Assembly: GCF_014651695.1 (NCBI RefSeq)
Contig: NZ_BMXJ01000001.1
Location: 401,353-465,352 of the forward strand
Direction of reading: 5' to 3'
DNA length: 64,000 bases
Source: Nocardiopsis terrae
Lineage (GTDB): Bacteria > Actinomycetota > Actinomycetes > Streptosporangiales > Streptosporangiaceae
Below, one piece after another: positions 26,963 to 35,846 of the stretch. Each line of letters begins with the position of its first letter. Position 1 is the first letter of the stretch. The notes below the pieces were generated by a model. It worked only from the letters and a program-made list of their open reading frames with translations. It was not told the DNA's origin and did not search any database. A program made the position numbers and the translations under genes.

Positions 26963-27694
26963 TCACAGGGCGAAGGCGAGGTCCCGGGCACGGACCAGGG
27001 CCGCCGACCGGTTGCCGACCCTGACCCGCTCCAGCGCGCGGATACCCTCCGGCAGCGCCACCCGGCGCGTACGCGCCGTCACCACCACCACCGCGTGCGG
27101 GGACAGGACACGGCCCATCGAGGCGAGCAGCCCCCGGATCGGGCCCCCCTCCGGGACCCCGCCCTCCCAGTGGGTCATCTCGCCGTAAGGGACGTCGGTG
27201 ACCACCAGGTCGGCGTCGACCGGATCGGTCAACCCGAACACGTCGGCCACAGCGGAGTCATGCGGGAGGTCCCCGCCCATCGCGGCCAGTCCGGCGGCCA
27301 GGTCGCGCGCGGACCCGGCACGTTCCACGAACGCCACCCGGCCGAAGTCGCGGGCCGAACGGCGCAGCTCCCGCTCCCGCTCGGCGAGCCCCTCCGCCGT
27401 CAGCAGCTCCAGGTTGCGCGCGGCGATGCCCACCGCGTCCTCGTCCACGTCCGTGGCGCGCACGTGCGTCAGCCGGTCGCGGTGCAGCAGTCCCAGGACG
27501 GTCACCAGGTACCCGCTGCCGCAGCAGGGGTCCCACAGGCGCACCCGTTCCCCCTCGGCGTGCACCATCGCCCGCTGGAGGAGTTCGCTCGCAAGTCTCA
27601 CGGGGAAGCCCGGGTATCCGGGCGCGGACCGCAACACCTGTCCGCTCGCCAGTGCCGAGTGGTCCGTACGCTCGGTGGCGTACCGGTAGCTCAC
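26963..27694 (-). CDS. AviRa-like 23S rRNA methyltransferase
   Basis: The 243-residue SAM-dependent methyltransferase starts at GTG 27694 (GAGGGGGAC upstream). The N-terminus YRYATERTDHSALASGQVL followed by SAPGYPGFPVRLASEL is the hallmark of AviRa, the avilamycin-resistance enzyme that methylates a guanine in 23S rRNA. The SAM site is DPCCGSGYLVTVLG and the catalytic-type motif is DVPYGEMTHW. No orthosomycin cluster is in the window, so it may be a housekeeping or silent resistance relative. Family call good; exact target base inferred. Confidence 0.85.
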   Translation of the reverse strand: MSYRYATERTDHSALASGQVLRSAPGYPGFPVRLASELLQRAMVHAEGERVRLWDPCCGSGYLVTVLGLLHRDRLTHVRATDVDEDAVGIAARNLELLTAEGLAERERELRRSARDFGRVAFVERAGSARDLAAGLAAMGGDLPHDSAVADVFGLTDPVDADLVVTDVPYGEMTHWEGGVPEGGPIRGLLASMGRVLSPHAVVVVTARTRRVALPEGIRALERVRVGNRSAALVRARDLAFAL

Positions 27695-27724
27695 AACCGT
27701 CCCCCTCGTTCTCCCCGACAACGC

Positions 27725-27757
27725 CGAAGGCCCGGTGTCTGGGACACCGGGCCTTCG
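27725..27757. terminator. Perfect 15-bp hairpin downstream of tRNA-Asp
   Basis: CGAAGGCCCGGTGTC (27725-27739) pairs without mismatch with 27743-27757 around a TGG loop. It begins seven bases past the 3' end of the minus-strand tRNA-Asp and so ends that transcript. Confidence 0.85.
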
Positions 27758-27763
27758 ATGATG

Positions 27764-27838
27764 CGGTCCTGACGGGATTTGAACCCGCGGCCTCCACCTT
27801 GACAGGGTGGCGAGCACTCCTAACTGCTCCACAGGACC
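27764..27838 (-). tRNA. tRNA-Asp (GTC)
   Basis: This is a 75-nt cloverleaf on the minus strand. Acceptor GGTCCTG pairs with CAGGACC, the discriminator is G, and the anticodon arm is CCACC-CTGTCAA-GGTGG. The T-loop is GGGTTCAAATCCC, with A54-like variation from the usual TTCGA. CCA is not encoded. The sequence is identical to the copy at 33865-33939. Confidence 0.93.
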
Positions 27839-27937
27839 TCGTTGCGTGTACAACTCTAGCGCGACTTTGGAGCGCTTCGTACCGCGGCCGACCTAGAGTG
27901 GCTCAGAACGCACCCGAAACCACGAGAGGACCCCGGT

Positions 27938-28342
27938 GTGAGTGACTCGTCCGCCCCTCTTCCCTCCGGCCCGGACTCCACGCGGGTCGACCGTTGGCTG
28001 TGGGCGGTACGCCTCACCAAGACCCGCGCCGACGCCGCCCAGGCCTGCCGCGGCGGGCACGTGCGCGTCAACGACCGCCCGGCCAAACCGGCCATGGCGG
28101 TCAGGGTCGGCGACAAGGTCAGGGTCCGGCTGCACGGCACCACCCGCATCGTCGACGTGAGCCACATCATCGTCAAGAGGGTCGGGGCGCCGGTCGCGGC
28201 CCGCTGCTACGTCGACCGCACCCCGGCGCAGCCGCCGCAGGCCGCCCCGGTGATCCGCCGGGACCGCGGCGCGGGGCGGCCCACAAAGAAGGACCGCCGC
28301 CAGCTCGACAGGCTCCGCACGGACTTCCCGCCCCCGATCTGA
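27938..28342 (+). CDS. S4-domain RNA-binding protein (Hsp15 family)
   Basis: The 134-residue protein starts at GTG 27938 behind GAGAGGA. The S4 domain is at residues 16-62: RVDRWLWAVRLTKTRADAAQACRGGHVRVN. A basic tail (RRDRGAGRPTKKDRRQLDRL) follows. Hsp15 proteins bind 50S subunits carrying stranded peptidyl-tRNA in ribosome rescue. A phosphotransferase gene follows 41 bp later on the same strand. Confidence 0.9.
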   Translation: MSDSSAPLPSGPDSTRVDRWLWAVRLTKTRADAAQACRGGHVRVNDRPAKPAMAVRVGDKVRVRLHGTTRIVDVSHIIVKRVGAPVAARCYVDRTPAQPPQAAPVIRRDRGAGRPTKKDRRQLDRLRTDFPPPI

Positions 28343-28382
28343 GACCCTGGCGGTCCCCCGAACAACAGGATCAGGAGTCGCC

Positions 28383-29051
28383 GTGACCTCCCCCCTCGCC
28401 GCCGGGCGCGACGCGGACGTGTTCGCCCTCGACGAACACCGGGTGCTGCGCCGGTACCGGGGCCCCCAGGACACCGCGCCCGAGGCCGCGGCCATGGCGC
28501 ACGCGGCGGGGCACGGCTTCCCCGTGCCCGGCGTGTACCGGGCGGAGGGGGCCGAACTGGAGATGGAGCGGCTGTACGGGCCCACGGCGCTCGACGCGGG
28601 CCTGAACGGCGAGCTGGGCCCCGAGGAGACGGCCCGGACTCTGGCGGAGCTGCACGGACGGCTCCACGCGCTCCCGCCCCGCTCCGGTGCAGGCCGCCTC
28701 CTGCACATGGACCTGCACCCGGGCAACGTGGTCCTCACCCCGGAGGGCCCGGTGGTGATCGACTGGACCAACGCCCGCGACGGCGACCCGGACCTGGACC
28801 TGGCGGTGACCGCGCTGCTGCTGGCCGTGGTCTCGGAGAGCGCCCTGACGCCCCTGGCCGAACTGGCCGGGGCCTGCCTGCCGCACTACGTCGGACACGT
28901 CACGGGCGACCCTGCCCGCCTGGTCGACGAGGCGGTGGCCCTGCGCGGGGACGACCCCAACCTCAGCGCGGGAGAACTCTCCCTGCTCCCCCGCGCGGCC
29001 GGCCTCGTCCGGCGGGCCGTGGACGCGGGGGCGAAGGACGCGCGGCCCTAG
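28383..29051 (+). CDS. Aminoglycoside phosphotransferase-like kinase
   Basis: This 222-residue APH-fold protein starts at GTG 28383. The catalytic loop HMDLHPGNVVL (Asp about residue 117) and the metal motif VIDWTNA are intact. The N-terminal lobe is short (AGRDADVFALDEHRVLRRY in place of a classic glycine loop plus Lys), so it is smaller than resistance APH enzymes of about 260-300 residues. It is more likely a small-molecule kinase of unknown substrate. It overlaps the 3' end of the convergent hydrolase gene by four bases. Confidence 0.82.
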   Translation: MTSPLAAGRDADVFALDEHRVLRRYRGPQDTAPEAAAMAHAAGHGFPVPGVYRAEGAELEMERLYGPTALDAGLNGELGPEETARTLAELHGRLHALPPRSGAGRLLHMDLHPGNVVLTPEGPVVIDWTNARDGDPDLDLAVTALLLAVVSESALTPLAELAGACLPHYVGHVTGDPARLVDEAVALRGDDPNLSAGELSLLPRAAGLVRRAVDAGAKDARP

Positions 29052-29854
29052 GGCGCGTTGAGCGGGTTCCGGGCGAGAAAGGCCAGGGCCGCCTCGGTCG
29101 CCTTGGGCGCCGCCTCGTGCAGGTAGCCGTGGCGGACGCCGGGCAGGACCAGCAGCTCGGCGCCGGGGATCCGCTCAGCGAGCAGCCCGGCGTTGCCCAC
29201 CGGGGTGAGCTCGTCGTCCTCGCCGTGCACGACCAGCGTCGGCACCCGGAGCCGGGGCAGCAGGTCCCAGCCGTCGTACCCGAGGCTGGCCTCGTAGTGC
29301 CGGCGCTGGGCACGCAGCGGGTTGCGGGGCAGGATCCGGGTGACCGTCTCCGGGTGCGCGGCCGCCCACCCCGGCGTGTAGAAGAGGGGCGCGATCAGCT
29401 CGCGCCCCTGCGCACTGCTGGCCCGGCGCAGGGCGAGGGACGCGTGCCGGGGGCGCTCGACCTCGTTGTCCCCGCCGGGCGCGGTGGACCCCAGGACCAG
29501 GGCGCCGACCCGTTCGGGAGCGATCGAGACGAGGGTCTGGGCGACCTTGCCGCCCATCGAGAAGCCGTAGACGTGCGCGCGCCCGACACCGAGGTCGTCC
29601 AGGACCGCGAGGGCGTCCCCGGCGAGCAGCTCCATGCTGTACGCCCGTTCGACGGGGGCGTCGCTGCCGCCGGATCCGCGCAGGTCCACGCGTACCACCC
29701 GGTGGCGTTCGGCGAGGTCCTCGTACACCCCCTCCCACATCTCGTGGTCGAGGGACTGGCCGTGGATGAGCAGCAGCGGGTCCCCGGCCCCGTGGACGTC
29801 GTACCAGAGGCGGGTTCCGTCAGCAGCCGTCGCGTGGTTCACGCCAACGGACAC
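29048..29854 (-). CDS. Alpha/beta-fold hydrolase
   Basis: The 268-residue serine hydrolase has a nucleophile elbow GFSMGG (Ser about residue 98), oxyanion LIHGQSLDHEMW, acid Asp in VVHGEDDELTP and His in PGVRHGYLHE. The fold and lengths match lactone/ester hydrolases of the PcaD/BioH type. The start is GTG 29854; a second in-frame GTG five codons later (VNHATAADGTRLWY) is equally close to the first strand. It is convergent with the kinase gene. Confidence 0.87.
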   Translation of the reverse strand: MSVGVNHATAADGTRLWYDVHGAGDPLLLIHGQSLDHEMWEGVYEDLAERHRVVRVDLRGSGGSDAPVERAYSMELLAGDALAVLDDLGVGRAHVYGFSMGGKVAQTLVSIAPERVGALVLGSTAPGGDNEVERPRHASLALRRASSAQGRELIAPLFYTPGWAAAHPETVTRILPRNPLRAQRRHYEASLGYDGWDLLPRLRVPTLVVHGEDDELTPVGNAGLLAERIPGAELLVLPGVRHGYLHEAAPKATEAALAFLARNPLNAP

Positions 29855-29898
29855 TACCGGACGAACCAGGCATCCTCACGGACAGAAGGGCTGGAGAC

Positions 29899-30450
29899 CT
29901 ACGAGTCGAAGCGGCCGTCGGTGATCATGCCGCGGGCGCACGACCCGATCACCACACACGCCATGAGCATGACGAACACCCCGGAACCCATGGAGTCCTC
30001 CGCAGCGCCCAACGACGGGAACCAGCCGAGAAGACACAGGGCCGGGGTCAGGACGCACAGGACAACGGTCGTCACCAGCACGCCCTTGGACGGCTCTTTG
30101 AAGCAACCCAACGAGAAAAGCAACAGAAGCAGGAGCACCACGAAGGCGAGTGCGAACGGCCAGTGGACCTCCCGCGCTGCGGCCCCGAACAGATCCCAGC
30201 CCGTGGCGTAACCGTTCAGCGAACTCGAACTGACCACGCCGTCGTCCACGAAACGGAGGCCTCCCCCGTCACGGACCCACGGCAGCGCCATCGAGAGGAA
30301 CAGGGCGACCGCGCCGGCGGCGAACGCCGCTGCCCGGGCGCGTTCCCGGGGAGCGTCCGCTTCCTGCCGGTACGCCCTGGCCTCGAGTCGGAGCAACCGC
30401 TGCCGAAGCAGTTCGATCTCGCTGGGCCTGTCATGACTGTTTCGCGACAA
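29899..30450 (-). CDS. Four-helix membrane protein, unknown function
   Basis: The 183-residue protein starts at TTG 30450 with AGGAGG seven bases upstream. An N-terminal coiled segment (IELLRQRLLRLEARAYRQEA) precedes four predicted helices: about 43-58, 96-114, 125-143 and 154-171. A Ser-rich loop (DDGVVSSSSLNGYATGWDLFG) between helices 1 and 2 probably lies outside. I do not recognise the family. It is divergent from the PP2C-like gene. Confidence 0.7.
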   Translation of the reverse strand: MSRNSHDRPSEIELLRQRLLRLEARAYRQEADAPRERARAAAFAAGAVALFLSMALPWVRDGGGLRFVDDGVVSSSSLNGYATGWDLFGAAAREVHWPFALAFVVLLLLLLFSLGCFKEPSKGVLVTTVVLCVLTPALCLLGWFPSLGAAEDSMGSGVFVMLMACVVIGSCARGMITDGRFDS

Positions 30451-30716
30451 GGAACGACCTCCTGCGATGGTCGGGAGAGGACACAGGGACAGATACCGGC
30501 CGTGGCGCTTTGGTTCGTCCCCGTGTCAGTCCCGTGCTCCGGGCGCCTCGTCGATGCGCTCCGACGGGCTCCGGGGTTCACGGTGCGCACCGGCGGCTGC
30601 CCACCCGCGCCCCGTTCGTGACCTGCCCGAGCGAACCAACCCCCCGGTCCCGGGCATCTCCCCAGGTCCCAACGTCTATGGGTGCGGCCCCGCACGACCC
30701 GGCCGAAGGAGAGCGC

Positions 30717-31649
30717 ATGAGTTCCCCCGTCATCGCCACCGACACCGACCAGGGCCCCAGGCCGAGCCAACAGGACGCCTGCTCGCACCGGGTCGAACCC
30801 GCCACCGGGGGATGGCGGGCCGCCGTGGCGGACGGGTTCGGCGCCCACCCCGGCACCCGGGAGGCCGCGCAGTTGGCCGCCGACACCGCCACCGCGGCTC
30901 CGGGCGGGGCCGCGGACGCCGTTCTTGCCGCGGCCCGGGCGATCACCCGGGCCCACCCGGGGGCCGACTGTGTGATGGCGCACGCCCGCCAGGACTCCCC
31001 CGACGAGCCCGTGGACATCGCATGGGTGGGTGACTGCCGGGTCTGGACCTGGAGCCCCGGCGAAGGGCTGCGCCAGCACACCCGCGACCACACCCGCGGC
31101 CAGGAGATGCGCGACCTACGGGTGTCGGACCACCTGGCGCGGAGCTGCGACCACACCGTCACCGCCTCCGTGGCCACCGCCGCCCCCGGAAGCGTGGGGA
31201 CCGCCACCGCGCCCGCCGCAGACCTCGTCCTGTTCACCTGCGACGGCATCCACGACCACGTCGACGAGCGGCTGCTGGCCGAACTCGTCACCGACCACGC
31301 CCACGACCCCGACGTCCTCGTCCGGGTCCTGGTGGACGCCGCCCGCGAGGCGGAGAGCACCGACAACGCCACCGCCCTGGTGATCGGGCTGGTCCCGGAC
31401 AGGCGCACACGGCACCGCACCCGGCAGGAACGCCTCCTGTACGGCATGGAGGGCTTCGGCGGGCCCGGGGACCGTCTCCCCGAGGACTCCGAACACCTGC
31501 TGCGCGTCCTCGCCGAGGACCGCACCGCCGGGATCGCCTGCGACCGGTTCCTCCTGCGCGACGGAGCCACCTACTGGTGCACGAAGGACTCCGACCACAC
31601 CGACCGCCACGTGAGCTGGCACGGCGTCAGCTGGTCCCAGACGTACTGA
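30717..31649 (+). CDS. PP2C-like Ser/Thr phosphatase domain protein
   Basis: The 310-residue protein starts at ATG 30717 (AAGGAG six bases upstream). PPM-type elements appear in order: DQGPRPSQQDA (in place of RxxNED), AAVADGFGAHPG (in place of DGMGGxxxG), IAWVGDCRVWTW, LVLFTCDGIHDHVDE and STDNATALVI. The metal-site Asp residues in DGFG, CDG and DN remain, so activity is plausible. About 70 extra C-terminal residues with paired Cys and His (CDRFLLRDGATYWCTKDSDHTDRH) are not part of the phosphatase fold. Target unknown. Confidence 0.8.
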   Translation: MSSPVIATDTDQGPRPSQQDACSHRVEPATGGWRAAVADGFGAHPGTREAAQLAADTATAAPGGAADAVLAAARAITRAHPGADCVMAHARQDSPDEPVDIAWVGDCRVWTWSPGEGLRQHTRDHTRGQEMRDLRVSDHLARSCDHTVTASVATAAPGSVGTATAPAADLVLFTCDGIHDHVDERLLAELVTDHAHDPDVLVRVLVDAAREAESTDNATALVIGLVPDRRTRHRTRQERLLYGMEGFGGPGDRLPEDSEHLLRVLAEDRTAGIACDRFLLRDGATYWCTKDSDHTDRHVSWHGVSWSQTY

Positions 31650-31694
31650 CGGCGGGCGGGCCCGTTCACACCCGGCGGGTCCGGGACCGGCGTC

Positions 31695-32132
31695 CTACGA
31701 AGGCGCACCGACCGGGCACCCCGGTTCCCCGCATGTCTCCCCCTGCCCGCCAGGGCCCACCAGGACGGGCTCGGGCCCGAAACCGGTGAGGCTCCACGAT
31801 TCGCAGTCCGGGTCCGGGGCCACACCCAGCCCGGTGCCGTCGTCGAACTCCAGGCGCAGGGCACCGCAGTCGGCGACCCCGGTTCTGGTGACAGTCCTGC
31901 CGAACAGACCGAGCAGCGGCGCCAGAGAGGTACCGGTTCCCGGCTCCAGGACGACCCGGCTGCCACCGGCGTCCGTCACGGACAACGCGGTTTCGATGAC
32001 GAGCTCGACGTCGATGCGGACACGGCCGTCGGGACTGTGGCCGGTGAAGGAGATCCGGACCTGGTAGTCGAAGGAAGTACATGTGACCTGGGCACCGACC
32101 AGTTCCACCGGGTTCTTCACCACGTCTCCCAC
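31695..32132 (-). CDS. DUF6188-like protein
   Basis: The 145-residue protein starts at GTG 32132 with GGAGCAC upstream. Its pattern VELVGAQVTCTSFDYQV, LRLEFDDGTGLGV, CESWSLTGFGP resembles the DUF6188 family, a small beta-rich domain found near toxin-immunity and hypothetical genes in actinomycetes. Cys residues at about 17, 109 and the C-terminal CGEPGC could pair. No signal peptide. Function unknown. Confidence 0.7.
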   Translation of the reverse strand: MGDVVKNPVELVGAQVTCTSFDYQVRISFTGHSPDGRVRIDVELVIETALSVTDAGGSRVVLEPGTGTSLAPLLGLFGRTVTRTGVADCGALRLEFDDGTGLGVAPDPDCESWSLTGFGPEPVLVGPGGQGETCGEPGCPVGAPS

Positions 32133-32190
32133 CGTGCTCCGTCGCGCGTCGAAGGCCAGCGGACACGCTGCCTGACCCCACCGCGAGAGG

Positions 32191-33444
32191 TTACGGGTTC
32201 GGCTGCCCTTCCCGCTGGGGGCGCTTGTACACGCGGCCCTCCTTCATCACGAAGTCCACCTGGCCGGTCACCTCGATACGGGTGAACGGGTCGCCAGGCA
32301 TCGCGATGAGGTCGGCGACCTTCCCGGTCGCGATCACCCCGAGGTCGTCGAGGCCGAGCATCCGGGCCGCCACGCTGGTAGCCGCCCGCAGTGCCCGTGC
32401 GGGCGTGATCCCGTTGGAGACCATCGCCGGGAACTCCCGCCAGTTCTCCGCGTGCGGGAACATCCCCGCGTCCGTTCCGAAGGCGATCTCGACCCCGCTG
32501 TTCGCGACGTGCTCGGCGCAGTCGAGCAGGGCCCTGCCGTACCTGCGGAACTTGTCGCGCTTACCCGCGGGTTTGTCCGCCCAGTACGCGTCGTCGTCCA
32601 CCCTGCGCGCGTCATCGGTGATCGTGAACTGGGTGGGGACCAGGAAGACCCCCTCGTCCGCCATCATCCGCAGCGTGTCACCGGAGGCGAGGTTGCCGTG
32701 GTCGATGCTGCGCACTCCGGCCCGCACCGCGCGCCGCACACCCTCGTCCCCGTAGCAGTGCGGTGTCGCCGGGCGGCCGAGGTCACGCGCGGTCGCGACC
32801 AGGACCTCCATCTCCTCCTGGGTGTAGGTGCAGTGCGCGGGGTCGTCGGAGGGGCTGGAGAAACCGCCGGTCGCACCGAACTTGATCCAGTCGGCGCCGC
32901 CCCGGATCTCCCTGCGCACAGCGGTGCGGATCTCGTCGGGTCCGTCCGCGGCGGCCAGTTCCAGCGGGGAGGGCCACCTCTGGAGGTCGGGCGAGACCGC
33001 CGCGGAGAAGTCGCCGTGTCCGCCGCGGGCGGAGAGCAGGTGCGGGGCGACGAGCATCCGCGGACCGTCGATGACCCCCTGTGCGACCGAGTCGCGCAGG
33101 GCGACCACGCCGAACCCGGGATCGGCGCTCATCAGGTCGCGCACGGTGGTGAACCCGTTCAGCAGCATCGTCCGCAGGACCGGTACGGCCCGCAGCGCAC
33201 CTGCGGCGGAGGAGAGCAGGAGCGAGGACATCAGGTCCGGGGTGATGGTGACATGCGTGTGACAGTCCATGAAACCGGGTGTCACGGTACGGCCCGACAG
33301 GTCCACCACCTCGGCTCCGTCGGGCGGAGGGATGTTCTCCGCCACCCGGGTGATGCGGCCGTCCTCGACCAGGACGTCCCGGACCCCCAGTGGGGCGTCC
33401 GCCACCCCGTCCCACACCGTGCCTTTTGTCAGCAACGTGGCCAC
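32191..33444 (-). CDS. Amidohydrolase family protein (imidazolonepropionase-like)
   Basis: This is a 417-residue metal-dependent hydrolase with a TIM-barrel core. Metal ligands are visible in PGFMDCHTHV (HxH), in ADWIKFGATGG (the Lys site), in TPHCYGDEG (His), SIDHGN (His) and IAFGTDAG (Asp). The beta-sandwich is built from both termini (TKGTVWDG and GKVADLIAMPGDP). Relatives cleave Xaa-Pro dipeptides or organophosphates; the substrate here is unknown. The GTG at 33444 gives the usual start TLLTKGTVWDG; an upstream GTG at 33501 adds 19 unmatched residues. Confidence 0.9.
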   Translation of the reverse strand: MATLLTKGTVWDGVADAPLGVRDVLVEDGRITRVAENIPPPDGAEVVDLSGRTVTPGFMDCHTHVTITPDLMSSLLLSSAAGALRAVPVLRTMLLNGFTTVRDLMSADPGFGVVALRDSVAQGVIDGPRMLVAPHLLSARGGHGDFSAAVSPDLQRWPSPLELAAADGPDEIRTAVRREIRGGADWIKFGATGGFSSPSDDPAHCTYTQEEMEVLVATARDLGRPATPHCYGDEGVRRAVRAGVRSIDHGNLASGDTLRMMADEGVFLVPTQFTITDDARRVDDDAYWADKPAGKRDKFRRYGRALLDCAEHVANSGVEIAFGTDAGMFPHAENWREFPAMVSNGITPARALRAATSVAARMLGLDDLGVIATGKVADLIAMPGDPFTRIEVTGQVDFVMKEGRVYKRPQREGQPNP

Positions 33445-33703
33445 GGCTCCCCCGTTCGTGTTCGGCTCTGCGGGCCGTGACCGGCGCCCCCTGCCAGTCA
33501 CGATCGATCAGAGCCGATGATGCAACACGGTGGTTCCCGGGTCCCGGTGCCACGCGGGACCGTCGCTCACGGCCCGCCGGGCGTGACCCGGAGTTGGCGG
33601 GAAAGCAGCGCGGAACATTCCGGCAGAGTCTTTCGGGTGGCGCACGTGGACGCGTATTGGCCGTAGGCACCCACCGGGACCTGCCACCGGGCACCGGCGC
33701 ACG

Positions 33704-33745
33704 AAAAGGCCCCGCCATCTGTTTTCGCAGGTGGCGGGGCCTTTT
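33704..33745. terminator. Strong bidirectional terminator after tRNA-Phe
   Basis: AAAAGGCCCCGCCA (33704-33717) pairs perfectly with TGGCGGGGCCTTTT (33732-33745), giving a 14-bp stem with A/T tails on both sides. It lies 17 bp past the tRNA-Phe 3' end. Confidence 0.92.
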
Positions 33746-33762
33746 TGCATGTCTGTGTGTTG

Positions 33763-33836
33763 TGGCTAGGGGCGGGGTCGAACCGCCGACCTTCCGCTTT
33801 TCAGGCGGACGCTCGTACCAACTGAGCTACCTAGCC
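33763..33836 (-). tRNA. tRNA-Phe (GAA)
   Basis: This is a 74-nt cloverleaf: acceptor GGCTAGG/CCTAGCC, discriminator A, anticodon arm TCCGC-CTGAAAA-GCGGA, T-loop TTCGACC. It is the last of three tRNA genes in a minus-strand row (Glu, Asp, Phe), an order common in actinobacteria. Confidence 0.95.
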
Positions 33837-33864
33837 GCGGCGCCGATTTCCTCGACGACGCTTG

Positions 33865-33939
33865 CGGTCCTGACGGGATTTGAACCCGCGGCCTCCACCT
33901 TGACAGGGTGGCGAGCACTCCTAACTGCTCCACAGGACC
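33865..33939 (-). tRNA. tRNA-Asp (GTC), second copy
   Basis: This is 75 nt, identical base for base with the tRNA-Asp at 27764-27838, and second in the Glu-Asp-Phe row, 28 bp upstream of tRNA-Phe. The flanks differ from those of the other copy, so only the gene body is conserved. Confidence 0.94.
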
Positions 33940-34029
33940 TTGTTCAGTTTTCACACCCGGCTGTACCGGCCCGGTGTGTTGCTGCGGTTCTCATTCTGCC
34001 AGATGTCCGACAGTGCTCTGACCGCTTCG

Positions 34030-34102
34030 TACCCCCAACGGGATTCGAACCCGCGCTACCGCCTTGAAAGGGCGGCGTCCTGGGCCGCTAGACGATGGGG
34101 GC
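34030..34102 (-). tRNA. tRNA-Glu (TTC)
   Basis: This is a 73-nt cloverleaf: acceptor GCCCCCA with TGGGGGT (one G.T pair at the top), anticodon arm CCGCC-CTTTCAA-GGCGG, T-loop TTCGAAT, discriminator A. It is the first gene of the Glu-Asp-Phe row. Confidence 0.95.
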
Positions 34103-34198
34103 CCGTGTAGACAGCCCAAGCATAGGGGAGATTCCCACCAACGCCAAAGTGATGGCCCGAGTCGGGCGAAACCTTCACGACCTGCGGGAACGCGAGGG

Positions 34199-35788
34199 CT
34201 ACTGCTCGCCCTCCGTCTCGGAGGCCTCCTCCTCCGGTTCCCCCGACTCCTCGGACTCCTCGCCCGCTTCACCGACCGGACGCTGCGGATCCTCCTCGAT
34301 ATGCCGCTCGACCTGCGCGGACGTGAGTCCGATACCGCCGAGGTCGATGTCGTCGCGCGCCTGGAGGCGGCCGGTTTCGGCGTCGAAGTACAGGACCGAG
34401 GCCTGGTACGGGGTGGGGCGACCTGGGCCGTGATCCAGCCCACTCAACCCGGCGCCGCCAGTGGACCCCTGAACGAGGAACCTGGTGCCCAGCTCGGTCA
34501 GTTCCGTGGAGCGCAGGTGCTCGTTCCCCGCCAGCACCAGCGGAACCACACCGTCGAACGGCTCCGCCTGGGTGCGCGTGTGCAGGACCGCGACATCCAC
34601 CTCCGCGTCGCCGCCCGCGACGGACGCCGCCTGTTCCTCACCCAGGGCGGCCACCCCCGCCTCGTCGGGGTTGAGGCGGGTCGCGTCCGGGGTGAACCGG
34701 GGGTCCCCGGCCCCGTAGAAGGTCAGCCCGCCGACCTCCTCGACGTCCCCGTCCAGGACCACGGTGTTGGGCTGGGACTCCACAGCGCGTTGGGTGCCCA
34801 TGGAGTCGTGCTGGCCGCGCACCCACACGTAGGGCACGTCCAGCTTGCCGATCTCGTCGGCGAAGACGTCCTCCGCCGCGCTGCCGCGGTCGGTCAGGTC
34901 GCCGGAGTCCACGACCACGTCCGCGCCGTACTGCTCCCGGAGGGTGCTGATGATGCTCCACGAGGCCGGGTTGAGCTGGATGTCGGACACGTGCAGGACG
35001 CGGATGACCGACTCGTCCTCGTCGTAGACCGGCAGCGTCGAGGTCGCCTCGTAGATCATGGACACGTTGCCGACCAGGCCGGCGAGCTGCTCCTGGTACT
35101 CGCTGAACCGGCTGACCACGTCGTCGGCGCTGCCCACCACCTGGGGGGCGCCCGCGATGAGTCCGGTGTAGCGCGGCTCCGCGATCGCGCTCGGGTTGAA
35201 GGTGAGCCCGGCCAGCCCGCCGAAGGACACCAGGACGAGCAACGAGGTGACCCCGCTGGCCAGGGCGCGCCAACCGCTGCGGAACAGCAGGAGGCCCATC
35301 ACGATCGCGCCCACGGCCGCCGCGAGCAGGGAGCGCAGCAGGAGCGCGGTCACTCCGCTGGTGAGGTCGGAGCCGATGCCCGCGGCCATCCGGTTGATGG
35401 CGTCGGGGTCGGAGAACATCTCCTCTGCCGCGGCCAGCCTGATGTCGGTGATGGTCGCCTCGAGTTTCAGCGGCGCCGCATGGGTGTCGAAGGCCAACTG
35501 TCCCAGCGGGGCGACGTTGACGACCGTCTCACCGTGCCACTGCGGGCTCAGGGCGAAGGTGACGTCGGCGGGGCCGATCGGCGTGACCACCTGGCCGCCG
35601 AGGGCCAGTCCGAGCCAGCCCCCGACCAGACCCGCGAAGAGGACGCAGCTCCAGCGCCAGACACGCCCGGCACGCCAGCGGCGGAGGACTCCCCGGAACC
35701 GGCCGAAGGCTTCACGGTAGTCGTAGGCACGGATCTCTCCCCAAGACAACACAACCCCCATCATGCCGTTGACTGGAGCTGTTCCCAA
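34199..35788 (-). CDS. Membrane-bound metallophosphoesterase
   Basis: The 529-residue protein starts at TTG 35788, which has GGGAGG five bases upstream; a downstream ATG at 35764 lacks one. Membrane helices lie near 45-65 and in a pair around 155-195. After a periplasmic-like stretch comes the calcineurin-type domain: VLHVSDIQLN (D-x-H replaced by D-x-Q), VVDSGDLTDRG (GDxxDR), RGQHDS (GN/QHD variant), VAVLHTRT and LAGNEHLR. Two metal-ligand positions are altered (Gln for His and Gln for Asn), seen in an actinomycete subgroup. A Glu-rich tail ends the protein. Confidence 0.87.
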   Translation of the reverse strand: MGTAPVNGMMGVVLSWGEIRAYDYREAFGRFRGVLRRWRAGRVWRWSCVLFAGLVGGWLGLALGGQVVTPIGPADVTFALSPQWHGETVVNVAPLGQLAFDTHAAPLKLEATITDIRLAAAEEMFSDPDAINRMAAGIGSDLTSGVTALLLRSLLAAAVGAIVMGLLLFRSGWRALASGVTSLLVLVSFGGLAGLTFNPSAIAEPRYTGLIAGAPQVVGSADDVVSRFSEYQEQLAGLVGNVSMIYEATSTLPVYDEDESVIRVLHVSDIQLNPASWSIISTLREQYGADVVVDSGDLTDRGSAAEDVFADEIGKLDVPYVWVRGQHDSMGTQRAVESQPNTVVLDGDVEEVGGLTFYGAGDPRFTPDATRLNPDEAGVAALGEEQAASVAGGDAEVDVAVLHTRTQAEPFDGVVPLVLAGNEHLRSTELTELGTRFLVQGSTGGAGLSGLDHGPGRPTPYQASVLYFDAETGRLQARDDIDLGGIGLTSAQVERHIEEDPQRPVGEAGEESEESGEPEEEASETEGEQ

Positions 35789-35846
35789 TGCTTCCTCCCA
35801 TCCAGAGTGTTATGTCTCTTCCTCGACGCTCCGGGAAGGCAGCACA

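Noticed and set aside
34199..35788. Metallophosphoesterase as a pseudogene because of altered metal ligands
   Set aside because: The frame is intact, the start has a strong ribosome site, and the GDxxDR and later motifs are kept, so an active or structural variant is more likely than decay.
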